A DNA stretch of 64,000 nt from Xenopus tropicalis. Taxonomy: Eukaryota; Chordata; Amphibia; Anura; Pipidae. Position numbers and translations under genes: made by a program. Where the stretch lies: positions 176,440,019 through 176,504,018 of the forward strand of contig NC_030677.2 in assembly GCF_000004195.4 (NCBI RefSeq). The letters run 5' to 3'. Positions 21,164 through 47,759 of the stretch are shown here, piece by piece. Every line of letters starts with the position of its first letter. Position 1 is the stretch's first letter. A model generated the notes under the pieces. That model saw only the letters and a list, made by a program, of their open reading frames with translations. It searched no databases and was not told where the DNA came from.

Positions 21164-21502
21164 GGGCTCTGGTACACGGGGAGATTAGTCGCCCGCGGCA
21201 AAACTCCCTGCTCGCGGGCGACTAATCTCCCCGAGTTGCCTTCCCTCTGCCATCCCACCGGCGAACATGTAAGTCGCCGGCAGGATGGCAGACGCGGTGG
21301 CGCGATTTTGCGCAAATCGCCGAAAAAGCCTCGCAAGTCTTTTTCGGCGATTTCCCGAAATCGCCTCGCCGCGTCTGCCATCCCGCCGGCGACTTACATG
21401 TTCGCCGGTGGGATGGCAGAGGGAAGGCAACTTGGGGAGATTAGTCGCCCGCGAGCAGGGAGTTTTGCCGCGGGCGACTAATCTCCCCGTGTACCAGAGC
21501 CC
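21164..21502. mobile_element. GGGCTCTGG-type fold-back MITE, copy 3
   Basis: 339 bp with TTAA left (21160-21163) and TAAA right. The most CpG-rich copy, with CGCAAATCGCCGAAAAAG and CTTTTTCGGCGATTTCCCG arms around the centre. The long frames on both strands are by-products of the palindrome. Confidence 0.85.
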
Positions 21503-21568
21503 TAAATCTCCTTGCTATTTGCCAGAACTGTATAATTTTATTTAGTGAAACACATTCATACTATAATG

Positions 21569-21866
21569 CAGGGATCCCCAACCAGTGGCTCAGGAGCAAC
21601 ATGTTGGTCACCACCCCCTTTGATGTTGCTCCCAGTGGCCTCAAAGCAGAGTTTTATTCTTGAATTTCTAACTTGGAGGCAAGTTTAGGAGATGGTTTTA
21701 GACCATGGTACTAGCAAAAACAATCTCCTGTTGTCTGCCAATCCACATAGGGGCTACAAAATACAGATTACAGCCTTTTATGGAACATTTTTTTAATGCT
21801 TGTGTGACTCCCCAACTTTTTTATATTTAAATGTTGCTCACAGGTTAAAAATGTTGGGGACCCCTG
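21569..21866. mobile_element. hAT-type MITE
   Basis: Ends CAGGGATCCCCAACC and GTTGGGGACCCCTG. Flanked by the 8-bp copies CTATAATG and CAATAATG (7 of 8 identical), the hAT signature. It contains CACCCCCTTTGATGTTGCTC and CCAGTGGCCT, as in the copy at 61413-61706. Confidence 0.8.
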
Positions 21867-21869
21867 CAA

Positions 21870-22560
21870 TAATGCAATGGTGTTGTATAGAATCTTTACT
21901 TTTAGCTGTTGCTGACCCAGCATTGCCGAAAATGTAGATTCATGGCAGTAATTTGAAACAGGCACCCAAGAAGCAGCTTTGGAGGGGAGCAGATAACAGG
22001 ACCCCCAATTCTGTCCACACGCATCTGGACACTCTTATGGGAAGTTTCTATATATTCTAACAATAGCTAGAAAAGCAGTTGTTCCAAACTACAGTTATTC
22101 TCTTATTATAAAGCAATAAAGTTACATTTCCTATGGGAGTGCAACATCTGAGGCGGTAGCCCCTAATGCCTAAGGCACACAAGACATAATTCTGTGCTAA
22201 TGTGGCCTGTCACTGAGTTACATGGGATCTACCTGTCACCACCACTAACAGGAGAATTCCATATAAGTAAATGACAGACTGCACAGCACATTTGATCAAT
22301 TTGCCAATAAAGGAGCTCCTAGCATACTGGACAAATTCCCTCTTTGCCCTGGACTACATTTCCCGTCATCCTCTGAGGAGTTGGAATTCTACATGAACTG
22401 TAGGACAAATGGGTTGAACAAAATGATATGCAGTAAGATGTATGAAGTCGCTGAAAATATAACACACCGTTAAAATCATTTAAGGAGGTACTGACATTTT
22501 ACGTGTTTTATTACATTATATCAGAATTGCCATGTACCTGACTCTCACCTCTGCCTCTTC
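21870..22560. other. Spacer upstream of riok2
   Basis: No coding signal. It includes ACTACATTTCCCG at 22353-22365, which fits the promoter-associated ACTAYRNNNCCCR motif, but similar strings also occur in frog repeats. Confidence 0.35.
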
Positions 22561-22571
22561 GTTGCTCCCTT

Positions 22572-22882
22572 CCCGCCCCCTTCAAACTTTCCTATGCTCA
22601 CCTAGGCAGCAAGGACCAGAATGGGAGATAAAACAAACTCAAACTCAGCTTCTTAATAGGAATTCTAGTTTCACGCTACTACAATTTTCCTACAAACTCT
22701 TATACCTTATATATGTATTTTAAGACCCGATTTGAATGACAAAATCAAAGGATGCACTAGAACACAAAATAATTTAAACTACACTGTTAGGACCTTACGG
22801 CAACAGCGTGATGACGTAGAAGTCTCTCTGTGAGCCGCATGCACGTGTGTAGTATGCGTTCCACAGAAGCCAGGCTGTCAGC
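22572..22882 (+). promoter_or_regulatory. riok2: riok2 promoter and 5' leader (inferred)
   Basis: The region before the riok2 start codon has the only local cluster of CpGs, with a CCCGCCCCC GC box at 22572-22580, a CRE-like TGACGTAG at about 22812-22819 and CGCATGCACGTG nearby. No TATA box is seen. The exact transcription start cannot be placed from sequence alone. The same interval could serve the divergent coiled-coil gene. Confidence 0.5.
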
Positions 22883-36216
<13,334 letters not shown>

Positions 36217-36260
36217 CTGCAGGAAAGTCAACACTTTGCATGTGTGCAGTGATGCTGTGC

Positions 36261-36266
36261 AATAAA
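36261..36266 (+). terminator. riok2: riok2 polyadenylation signal AATAAA
   Basis: Canonical AATAAA 45 bases after the stop codon. It implies an unusually short 3' untranslated region if it is the main site. A later one was not needed to explain the gene. Confidence 0.7.
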
Positions 36267-36269
36267 ATA

Positions 36270-38095
36270 TTTTATGGTATAGTTTCTTATATGCTTTCAT
36301 ATGTTTATATAAGGTCATAGGTTTCCAGTGATATTTATATATGCAGATGTAACCATTTCTACATTAGTACCTTAGTAATAGTTTATCACACTAAACACAT
36401 AAAAGTCCTTTATTACTTCTTTTGTAAATGTTTTAAGAAAATACAAGAATGTATATTCCTATGTCTGCTGCAGGCTTTCACTTCTTTTAAAGGCACAGTA
36501 TACAGCTGAATAAATAGGGCTTGTGCTGTACATAATTTTGCCTGTTTTAATTTAGAAATATCTGTTTTTTGTTATCTCTAGCACTAAACAAGAATATGAA
36601 TCCAGTTTCTCTTTAGTACTTCCTGTCACTTCTGGACTCAAATAATATCAAAGCAACTGATAAATTTAATTACCAATCCATGGAGAAACCCCTGATAATA
36701 AAGTGCTCAAAGGCAGCTGCCTTATGCACAAATAAGCAAATGAAATGTGTTTCTGTTTTAGGTAATTTGTAGAGCTGTAAATGCAATAATATCTATATTT
36801 ATATTATTAGCATTGATAGCATCAATAGTTTGCCTGTGACACTTTCCAAGACAATTGAACCCGCTGCCTTGTAGTTGTTCCTGCTTATTACCTGTTAGGG
36901 GCCAAGGACAGTACCAGTGAATATTTTTTTCAGCCACCAAAGTTGTGGCTTAACTCTGAAGATTGTGTGCATAAATATTCACCATTTGCGAATATGCCAT
37001 AATTAAAAATCGTTTAATGATATTTGCATAAGGAAGAAAAATGTGCAATTGTGTTTGCACATTAAATTCACCAGTCTTGTCCAGCTTTATACATCTAAAC
37101 ACAGGCAGGGCAAATATGATTACTGTGCCAATAATTCTGCGCTGTACGAATTTTATAAATGACCCCCGGCGAGAAGTCAAAGTGTCCCTTACACAAAGCC
37201 GAACGGACAGAAGAATTTTGCTTTCTTTTTATTCTCAAGCATTTTTACCATTATAAACAAAACAAACTCCCATAGATTTTTTTTTACCAAGTGGAGACAA
37301 ATTTTTGCTCAGAAGAATGTACATTTTCTATGAAATGATTTCACTTTTCATATTTATAATTTAGTTGGCTTTGGCCCAAGTTTAAACTAACATTGTGGGG
37401 TCTTGTTTTCTTTTTGAGAACAAAAGTTTTCATTCTCAGGCCTGTTAGGCAGCCAAATATAATGGATGTCTATTACATTTCATAATAATCTGGTTTAGAT
37501 TGTTGTCATTGACACCAGGAAATAAGCTTTGCATTTTATCTAGACCAGATCGCAAGTATTGATCCATTTAATGACTCCGAAGGACAGAGTCATAATGCTG
37601 AAGATTATTTTCAAAGGATATACATTCTTCTTTACTAAAAAGCACAAACCAGCGGGAACAGAAGACAGCATCAGCCTTGTGTCATTTCTCTGTGCTGGTG
37701 GGAAAGGATAGAATTACACTCAAGTATTTTGTTAATTAAATAGAATTCAAAATATCCAGCCCATATACTGTGTACAGAGTCCTAAATACAAAGGCAGAGA
37801 CACTTCTAGCAAGATATTTCTCTGGATTTCTAGATGTTTGGGCTTGCCATAAAGTTACTTGTAGTCATTCTCTTATTAGCTATTTACAGAAATGATACAG
37901 TACCAGGCATTAGCTATTCAAGTTTGCTCTTGATTTATGAATGATTTGCTGATCAATGTCACGTGAACTTAGATTTTGCAACTCCAACATCCAGTTTTTA
38001 AATGTTATGATATAACCGACTTGAATCAGTGGAAGTTTCATCTCAGATCTTCAGTGACTCCACTGGAATCAAAGAAATTTGTTATTTTGGGAAAT
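36270..38095. other. riok2-lix1 spacer, repeat-poor
   Basis: Unlike most of the window this part shows no recognisable transposon. 36950-37250 has TAATTAAAAATCGTTTAAT and an octamer-like ATTTGCATAAGG, the sort of sites found in developmental enhancers. Conservation cannot be judged here. Confidence 0.3.
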
Positions 38096-38109
38096 AGATA
38101 TTACATTTT

Positions 38110-38122
38110 GGGGGGGGGGGGG
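38110..38122. repeat. Poly-G tract
   Basis: 13 consecutive G, a likely length-variable site. Confidence 0.9.
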
Positions 38123-38399
38123 TTTGCAAAAACTGAAATATCTTTGTCATTTTAATGCTGAAATGGCTGTAAGCTGAATGGAATGCTGGTTTCATGTAAA
38201 AATAGCATATAATTTTTTTGAACTCTGTTGAAGTACAGGGTTATGGAAGATAGCTCATAGTAGGGACTGGTCTGATTGCCATCTTGGTGTCAGGAATATA
38301 ACTTTTCTCCCTGTGAGACAAATTGTTGAAGCTTCAGAAGATGATGTTTGCCTTCTGGATCAGCTAGCAGTTATGGTGGCTAAGCACGTTCAGATCTAC

Positions 38400-38710
38400 T
38401 CAACTGACCTTTTCCCAATATGCCCACCTTAGGTTGGCAATATTATGATCGAATTGGTGGGCATAGGTGCCCGAGGACCGCATCAATGAGCTGATCTGAC
38501 AGGAAAATCAAACCTACACGATAGACACCTGCCCAATTTTAGCCCAGATCAGTCGGCGGCCCCATACACTGACAGATAAGATGCTGATTCGATCTAAAGC
38601 ACTCAAATCAGCAGCTTAAATTTGCCCGTGAATGGCAGATTTTATAGAGCTATTAAAGTTTAAATTTGATGGACGTGTGTCTTTTTTTCACCCTAAGTTA
38701 CAATGTTATG
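38400..38710. repeat. Decayed repeat related to 48124 element plus repeat end
   Basis: GGTGGGCATAGGTGCC, GAGGACCGCATCAATGAGCT and GGCCCCATACACTGACAGAT match the GC-rich family at 48124-48495. 38665-38710 is the TTGATGGACGTGTGTC end fragment of the 52495 repeat. Confidence 0.5.
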
Positions 38711-40680
38711 ACATTATCTCGTTCAAAATATTAAATGCACTTTTAAAAATTCCGTAGGAAAGAATAGAACATAGGTGGCTTTTTATGTATTAAGCTCTAA
38801 ACTTACATTTTGATAAATCTGCCCCTTAGAGTTTTTTTTGCCCTTGTTAAATTGAAAGTAAAAAACGAGAAGGGGCAAATGTAGAAATATGGCCTTGGTA
38901 CATTTCCCTGATAGTTACTAAAGGCTATGTCACACATGACGTTTTGATCTGCACATTATTACAAACTTGTAATGGGGCGTGGAAAAAACGCTCAACCATT
39001 TTTACACATGTATGTCGGCCAAACTATTTCTAAATTCCCCATGATTTGTTATTGTCTCCCACAAACCACCCCCACATCACCTTCATCTGAGCTTCATCAT
39101 GCATATTGCTGCATGTAATAACACAACGTACAATAACAACAAAATAGCAATGTGAAATTCAGCATTGTATGTGTATATGGGTAATGACTTGTGCAAAAAC
39201 ACCTGCAATAAATCCGCGGTTGTGAACAAAATGGAATTAAATAGTGCTCCAGCGGGAATTCTGTAATAATGCTGCATAATCTTAAAAATCTCAAGAAAAG
39301 CCTTAAATTCTACGTATAGATTCCACATGTGCTATCAATCCAGGTGTAATTGTTTTAACAGATTATCATTTGTTATATAAGCTCCTCTACGTGAAAATAT
39401 ATAAGCAGATATAAGCAAGTAATGTGTGTATGTGTTCTACAACAAGCATATTACAATGTTTTCAACAGGAATATTTATTTGGTTTTTTGACACATTGGGA
39501 CTTTGTAATAGCGTGATGTAATAATGCTACATGTGACAATGCAACGTCGATAAAGTTGAATAGTGGGATTTGTTCCTGCATCTACATCTGACAGACTTTT
39601 TCTCTCATTGAAATACATTGACTATCAGACACCATCAGATTTAATCTTGTCAGATGCAGCACTCCCTTTCTAACGACGCCTCACGTAGATGGAAGTTTTC
39701 ACATCAGTGCAATTATATTTTGACCCATGCAACTACACCCAATCCAGAATATGTTCTGTCGATCCAGCACCATCCTACGAAATCTCCTGTGTAGTTTTGC
39801 TCAAATGAAAGAAAATTTTATTCTAAGAAACTTTGCAATTTTCCAATGTAATTGAAAGAAGTCTCAGTCCCCGTTTCTGTTCTTTGCACTTACTCCTGGT
39901 TCTGACTCATGAAACTGCATTCCATCAAAGTGTTATTGACCCTTAAACCTGCTTGTCTGAAGAAGAATCATACATTCCTCATATGCAGGAGAATGACTCG
40001 GAAGGTAAAGAATAGTGGGCCAGTTTAAATCGCATCTCTTTTTTTAAATGTAAGTAAGAGCAGGTTCTACTGGAAATGATCATGGGTTGCTAAATACTTT
40101 ATCAGTCACTATTATTCTTCTCAGAACAACCGTGTGTATTAAGAACACAGGTGTGTTAGGGCTTGTGTCAATGAGTGTTTGCTTATTCTGTTTCTAGGTG
40201 GTACATTCCCCCCCCCCCCCATCCTTCTCACAACATTGTGTGTATTTGTCAGTTCCATTCGTTCCTGTGAGTTTGCTCCTGTGTGAATAGAGAAAAATCC
40301 TCAATGCAGAAACAATAGATCTTGATCCCAGACATCAGGGATAAATGTGAAAACATGCAGTGCCATGTGGTGGGAGACAGCGCTGCAATCAATTACGCAA
40401 ATACTCATGTGTTCTCATGTAGATCAGCCTACTGCTTATCAGTCAGATGAATTCTCTTCTGTATTCTTTTATGGCAAATCTTTTATGTAATCTACAGCTA
40501 AGATTTAATATCATTATCTTTAGCTTTAGAGTTGTGCAAGTGCTTACGACTAACAGCAAGGGACTCCAACAAAATCTCCTGTGTAGTTCTTCCCTGACTG
40601 GTATTGGGTTTTGTGAAGATCTTTGTATCCTGCCTTCTGGTATCCAGCAGCAACTGTTGTAATGCCCATACAAGAAATTG
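38710..40680. other. Spacer without recognised gene
   Basis: No supported features other than a C-run at 40207-40220 and minor repeat scraps. Confidence 0.35.
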
Positions 40681-40686
40681 CATTCA

Positions 40687-40840
40687 CTGAGTACCAGTGA
40701 GAATGATTGCAAACTCTATTGGGCAGGGACCTCTTTTCCTCCTATGCCAGTCAGTATTTATACACAATGAGAAATTCTGATGTATATACAACTGTCTATT
40801 GTACAACACTGCAGAATATGTTGGCACTTTATACATATTT
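40687..40840. repeat. GGGCAGGGACCTCTTTT dispersed repeat
   Basis: GATTGCAAACTCTATTGGGC, AGGGACCTCTTTTCCTCCTA and the closing GCAGAATATGTTGGCACTTT form a pattern widespread in frog genomes. A relative with ATTCTTCAGGACAGGG is at about 54740-54950. Confidence 0.5.
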
Positions 40841-41245
40841 GCATTCATTGCACTCATTGACTTCTATTAAAGTTGCATGCAAAAATATGGAAGACTTTAA
40901 TAAGTAAGATGCACAGTTAGCATGACCTTCTATACAAATATAACAAAACTAAATTGTGGTCCACTTGCAGAAAACAGCAGAGCAACAGGACAGATGCATA
41001 TTTGCTAATGTTGTTGCAAACTTGTTGCTTTGCCTAATCAGTTGGCTGCCAGCATCACAAAACAATAAGGAGAAAGTTATGGGCATCTACAGTACATGTG
41101 AAATCTTAGTAGGTAAGTAAAGGATCTTTTCCTTTCTTTTGATTAAACACAACAAATCTCTACCTGCTGCTTAGGGTTTCCTATAGAAGCCATCTGCTGC
41201 CCCAGTTGTCTCTCCTAAGACAGAAATAAGGGGACCAGATATAAA

Positions 41246-41715
41246 GAATACTGTCTTAGGAAAACATGCTTGTTTTTTTAAATGCATCAGTTAATAGAAC
41301 TTCTCCAGCAGAATCCTGCATTGAAATTCATTTTTTTGTTTATATTTACTTTTAAAATTTCACATGGGGCTTGCCATATTCTTCGTTTCCCAGAGTGCCA
41401 CAGCCATGTGACCTCTACTCTGATAAACCTTTCCTCCCCAGCACCAGATGAGCAGAACAATGGGAAGGGAGAAAGATAGCAGCTCCCAGTAGACATCAGA
41501 ATAGCACTCCATAGTAAGAAATCCAAGTCTGACATGGGACTCCTCCAGTTACATGGGGAGTAGGTTACCTGAAAGCAGTTCTAATGTGTAGCACTGGCTC
41601 CTGGAAGCTCAGACTACACACCAATATTACAGCTAAAAAAAATACATTTGTTGGTTCAAGCATAACATTTGAAATGGTAGAGTGAAGTATTTGCTATGTA
41701 AACAGTGTAATTTAG
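41246..41715 (+). repeat. Rep-B dispersed repeat, second copy
   Basis: Aligns block by block with 7940-8377, with an extra roughly 90-bp segment near 41490-41600. Confidence 0.7.
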
Positions 41716-42065
41716 AAAGAATGATTTTCTTCTATTTATGAGCAATATGGAGACTGATTCCGATGTGGTTTTTGTTTTCCGCTAGCTCAACTATAAATAA
41801 AGCGCCAGTGACACCCCTGGCAAGGTGAGAATCTTTCCTCAAGCAGCAATGTGGCCACTGTACCACAGGTCAAATCTTTGTTACTTTAAGAGCCAAAATT
41901 TTATTTTTTTCATGGGAACTTTAACTCTTCAGCTGTGTGGGCAGCGCAAATGCACCCCTCCACTAGCAATGCAGCCTCCCTCGCTGTGGTCAGGGCACAA
42001 TAAAGATAATCATGGGGGCAGCAAGGGTAGGGAATAGGGATTATTTAAACAAAAGGCTGAACTAG

Positions 42066-42320
42066 ATGGAGATGTCCAGAATGCTTGAGACCTAGGGTTT
42101 TCCAAATAAGGGGTCTTTACATAATTTGAATCACCATACTTTGTCTACTTAAACATCATTTAAACATTAAAAACTGGGATCAAGTACAAGGTACTGTTTT
42201 ATCATTATCATTTTTAAAAATCTGAATTATTTGATTAAAATGGAGTCTATGGAGATGGCCTTCCCATAATTTGGAGCTTTCTGGATAAATGGGTCTCTGG
42301 ATAACAGGTCCCATACTTGT
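42066..42320 (-). repeat. Rep-A copy
   Basis: CCAGAATGCTTGAGACCTAG, GGGATCAAGTACAAGGTACT, GGAGTCTATGGAGATGGCC and GGATAACAGGTCCCATACTT in order. The left terminal GGTATGGGA is eroded. Confidence 0.7.
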
Positions 42321-42699
42321 ACTATATAAGTATGTTAGGTGACAGCAACAAACTGTTGGCTTTCGGTGACCATAAAACTTTCACTTTTCCTTTTTTAAAT
42401 ACACTGAAAAGATTTATTTTAGCTTCTCACTCCTATCGGAGAAGATATGGCTGTTGATGGGAGCATTGGTTTTATGGTTTGACATAGACAGAACAGTGCC
42501 TCCTAATTCAGAAATAATTGGGAAAAAACAATGGTAAAATCATTTCTCATCAATGCTTAAGCTTTTATTCTGCTATAAACTGAACTTGTGATAACAGATC
42601 CGCTGGCACTTTTTTCTATTATTTAAGCACTTCCTCTCTAAAGAAAACATCACCTCAAATCCACTAATCATTCCCTTTTTTACTTCTTTAGAAAGAAAA

Positions 42700-43033
42700 G
42701 CGAGGGAGCGCAGCTGAATAGAGGAATGCTTTTCACATAACAAGCTACTCGAGCTGGCCTGTAGGTGGGTGTGTTGAACAGAAGGAAGCACTGGGAATGA
42801 ATCTGTCAGCCAGTCTTACAGCTAATTAGCTCAGCCTACAACAAAGATAAGCAAGCCAGGGAGGAGGACCCCCTAAGGGTCTTTACATTCTGGCCTATGT
42901 CTGATTGGCAGATGTTAAAAGAGATTTCTTAGCAATCCGCTGCATCAATGAGCTGTACCAATTCGGTGGAGAAGTGGAGTAAGTCAGGCATGAGGACAGT
43001 TTGTACAGGCAGCTTGAAGGACTCACAAGAAAA
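42700..43033 (+). promoter_or_regulatory. lix1: lix1 5' flank and leader (inferred)
   Basis: The sequence just before the lix1 start is repeat-free. An in-frame TAA at 42980-42982 precedes the ATG, which supports 43034 as the true start. No TATA box is evident and the transcription start cannot be placed. Confidence 0.4.
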
Positions 43034-43115
43034 ATGGACAGGACATTGGACTCTTTGCAGCTGCTAGTGACTCAGGTGCTGCCCCAGAGTGACCCAACCA
43101 TAATATTCAAGGACT
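43034..43115 (+). CDS. lix1: lix1 exon 1, partial gene
   Basis: Encodes MDRTLDSLQLLVTQVLPQ, then SDPTIIFKD, matching the start of vertebrate LIX1 (limb expression 1), a conserved protein expressed in limb bud and hindbrain and implicated in autophagy-related function. 27 codons plus one base are followed by the donor GACT|GTAAGT. The split codon T|xx fits the Leu that follows KD in other vertebrates. Exon 2 (the LNVVSMLQEFW region) was not found in the remaining 20.9 kb, so intron 1 extends beyond the window. The same-strand position after riok2 supports the assignment. Confidence 0.9.
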
Positions 43116-46100
43116 GTAAGTATTACAGACCACACTTGTTAGAATGCATGGGGGATCCAGTACAGCTGTGTGCGGTGCTTTTAAGCTTTTCTAGCATTTC
43201 AGCATGGCATGAGTACTCACTCTGGAGAAACATATTTGCTCAGGAGCTGAGTTACTTTTGGAAGCAGCTGTAAATGGGGAACGGTGCTTAAAGTGCCAGA
43301 AATGAGATGTAGTTTTCTCTCTGGCTTGTTTGTGTATCTGCAAAAAAGCACTAGGAGTTAGAATGAGAACTACAGGCACAGTCACAATGAGAATATTTCT
43401 AAGGAATTTGGACACATTCTTAAAGCTGATAAATCAGCGTGTTTCTGTTTTATTGGGCACCCCCTGTGAATTGCACCTCACTGCTGGGAGATGCGGCCCA
43501 TTGTGGCACATTGACATCTCATGTCTGAAAGATTTATTATGTGAGCTATAAAGAGCGGTGCCCATTTGCACTGAATTCCCTGCTGCCACTTTGCTCACTG
43601 CTGCTTTATTGCCAGCCTACAAGCTGTCGATTAGGTTTCTGGTTTTGGTTAGAGATTTGCAGGATGACTTGTTAAACAATACAAATATTAGTCAACAAGT
43701 TCATGCTCTATTGTACGTAATAAACTTTTCCTCTTTACGGGCAGCTTTAATACTGACATTGTGTCCTGGATTTTAGTTTCCTTTGAATAGCTACAAAGAA
43801 TGTTCTGAAATGTGTTTCTGTTTCATCTTTTATTGCTTTGCAGTGTGTATATTAGCAGATGTGCTCTCTATATGCTAGAATTTTATTGATCGTATTTCAC
43901 TGACAGTAGCTATGACTACGTCTGTATTGTAACATTTGTGCACTAATGCTGTATAGGTTGTAGGGATTAATGATACAGTCAGTGAGTTACATTATTGATT
44001 ATTATACATTATACAGTGTTAATGGGGTTTTTTCTTATGTTTTGCCCTGTTACCTAATTCTACCTAATTCAGATGAATGTTAGCAGCCAGAGGTCTGACA
44101 GTTATTCTAAGTACTCAGATTTTCATTTCTTATGCAAATATAGTCAAGACTGAACTTTATGAATGTCTCAAATACCATGTTACTGTTTAAACAGATTTTC
44201 TCCTTTGTTGTTATCTGTATCTTCTGTGATGGGCAGTAATGTTATTTAATGTCAACATGTTTTTGAACCTTAATGTTATAGACAATCTAGTCCCAAAATG
44301 TTCTATTACTAAGAGTTTCCTAAAAGCAATATATTGTGTTTGCTATTCCATCTATCTTACAATATGGGCCCTTCTATCATAGCCTATGCCCCAAAATCAA
44401 TCTGTTTACACACGGGCAAAGGGGCAGTGACCCATAGAAACTAGTCAGATGTGTACTTCACTATTACAAATACTCTAGATCAGTAAATGCTTTTTGCTTG
44501 CTATGAGCTATAGGATAAAGCAGTTTAAGACTTGAGAGGAGCCCTTCCAGATGATAAAACAACTTTCCAGGAAAGGTCTTCATAAATGTTATTCCACTGC
44601 AATATATCTTTCCATTACTTTTGGTCGCTTGCAGTACCACTTCTAACCTGAGCTAGCTGATTGCACCAGAGCTACTGCTGTATTGTTGGTCTGACCTAAT
44701 TCTGCTACAAATCCAAAGGAGTCTTTCTGGCTAAAATAAGGGGATAAACATAAGTGGGGGTACAGGTGAAAAACAATACAGTTCATTTACAATACCCTGC
44801 GCAGTGTGCATAGTGCAAAAAAGACCGCAGTGAGCCATTTTTTGCACTTTTCTAGCTGCATTTGGCATTGTGCAAATAGCCAAATGCATCTGTGTTCCAT
44901 TTTGGAGAATAGACACCTGCAGACTGCGCTTTGAATTAAAGGCATCCTGCGTTGGGCCATGCTTGATTCAAATGGGCAGTTGGGGGACTCCTAGGTGTCC
45001 AACCCTCCTGACCCTACCCACTCCTTCCTTGCACGTAATTCTAAGGTGCAAGGTAGGAGAGACAGAACATGCAGCCCGTATCAGGGCTCAAACAAGCACT
45101 AAGGGGCACACTCTTGCATCCCTAGTGTCCCCAGGTCATATGGCCACTAATATCTGGAGCAAGCCAAGCTAAGAACCAGCAATTCTTCTCTGTAGCAGCA
45201 AAACTTTACATAATAATCTCATTACAGAGAATCCAGGGGAAGCATAAAGGAGGTATACAGCTAACCCATGGCTTTAATTATGTGTCTAGTACCAGAGATG
45301 TCTGAATGCATTAAGATTTTAATAGATTTAAATCAACTAGGTAAAATCCACAGTCTATTATTTCCTTTGTTACAATAAGTAGCCTTTAATAGGATACATT
45401 TGTTAATGTTAATTTTTAATATAATATATTGCTAATAATGGTATTGTACAGCCAATACAGATCATTATGCATAATCTGATGTTTGCAAAAACATCCAGCA
45501 CAGTATCATCCAGCAAGTCCTTTCAGACACCTGTCATCTCAGCTATTCAGTTCTTACCTCCAGGTCATATATGACACAGCTTCTCTTATTTCTCCTATTG
45601 GGTGCTATTCCCATACCTATCACTAGATGGTGCATAGGAGCATTTTCATGAGTGCAGGTGATTTCTGAGTTTATTTTGGCTTGCAGAAACTTGCTCCCAG
45701 GATATGTGATGGCTGTTGATATGTAGCACTGAAAAACATTTGGGTTATCTGCATCTGGTAAACCTGACCCTATAGTATTCTGGTAAAAAAAAAACATTCT
45801 AGATTCACTTGCTTTGGGAACTTTATAATCATAGGAACTCAAAAAATGTTCTCATAGCAGCTAAATATCATAAACAAGATAAGGAAGATCAGTGACTCCT
45901 ATGTCATCAGCAGAAAGGATTAGAGAACTACGCTCAGTCATGAAAATGGATTAGCTTGCTTATGACATAGTCACCATGGGTAGGGTTTATGAAGCATGAT
46001 GATTTCAAGTAAATAGAGTTCTACTTACACTACATTAGCAGTGCAGTATTTTTTCAGGTCCTGTTCCATACACTGAGCTGCAAAGCCCCATATTACACAC

Positions 46101-47750
46101 CCTGACGAGGCTGACAAGGAGCTGGGCCCTGTTTGCTTATTGCTTTGCAGGTGCTTTGAAATGACTCCTAGTATGTCAAGTTTTTATCAGTACATGTAAA
46201 GGAAAGGTAAAGATAAGATAGTGACTATTCCATATGAATTCCAGTGAAATCCCATTCATTTTTTATTATTATATTCCTTTAACAATTACACAGAGCAAAT
46301 TGTGCCACTTCTTGGGGCTTACTTGTGGATACATCCCCATCCACCGACAGCTGTCAGAAAGCAGCATGTCCTTGATTGGAATACAGCTAGTCCCACATCT
46401 TTATATCAACATTCCTTTCCTTTCCCTTTCCAACATTTCATTTTTCGATATCCCCTTTCTCTTTCTTTTTTTCTTCTTTCTCATTCCATTGTTTCATGAC
46501 ATGTAGAGAGATCTATGATGGTAATCCATAGCTTCTGCCATCCAATGCATTTGCGTCACAAGTCAAATTCCAGGTGTGTGTTCTTTACTTTTGTGTATAT
46601 TTGTAATATAGTGTGCAAGTACCTATTTTCTGACTATTTGTTTAAGAGTCTGCCAGTAGCTTGGTCTTCTTTGTATAATTTTTATGCACAATATAATAAA
46701 AGCCCTCTTTAACCCAAGTAATGAGCCAGATGGGACTTCAGTTGTCAACCAGATCCCTCACAAAGAATATACAAATTTATAGCTATTACTACACTATGAA
46801 TTGAGTCTATGCACAAGTCTACGCAGACACAAATAATACCAGTGCAGAAAGATTGCCCTATTAAATCTAAGGGCACGAGTTTAGAGGCCAAAATAACATC
46901 ATTAGAAACATTCACCTCACTAAATAAATTCAAAGGCTGGTCAACAAGGGAACTTTGAGCAATAAACTAAATTGAAAGCATCTTATACATATGCTCTTCA
47001 AAGGCTTGTTCTCTATCTTGTTGTTCTAAACTAAGAGGTGAATGTCCATCTGCTTTTGATTTTCAGTGGAAAGAAGTATAAATGTGGAACAGGCTTTACA
47101 GACTGCATGAATGTATTCTGCTATGCTTTGTCTGGATTAACCTACCTGTTAAGCAGCAGGTTTGGTTTGAAGCTAGCCTTTCTAGCCTTTTAACTCTTTG
47201 TGAGAGTGGGCCCAGAAGGTGTTCCTACCCTCATCCTAGCTATGGAATTAGGGATGTTAATTTGTTCCTGGGTGTTATTTTTAAACAATGGGTGGTGCAT
47301 AAGGATAATATATATTAGAAAGAAAATAACCCCTTAATTGAGGACAGCAGAGAAGAGTAAAAAAAAAAAAGTGTACTTTAAGATGGAAAAATACAGCATA
47401 GGGCATTTACAGAAGCTAGGGATGAGGGCACTGGTACATTTCTTTAAAACAGTAGACTCTTCTCAAATATGCCCTTAACAGTACTGATTTTGCAAACAAA
47501 CAATAACATGATAAACTTTATATTCACTCCTGTTAATTAAAATAATTAATAGCTAATACTTTTTATGTGCTTGCCATGGCCCAATCAGGTTTTACAAGTC
47601 TTTATTGTCTGCTCAGTTAAACCTTGTGAGCCTCTACAAATACACAAAGGCTCTCCATACAAGGCAATGCACAACATTGGACATATACCCCATTACAAAC
47701 TCCTCTAGTTTTTGAGAGTAAAGGTAAGGCCTCAAATGAGATTTTTACTT
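43116..47750. other. lix1: lix1 intron 1, first part
   Basis: No further coding exon. Several short frames exist, none with fitting splice phase (the next exon must start in phase 1). Confidence 0.5.
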
Positions 47751-47759
47751 CAAATGCAG

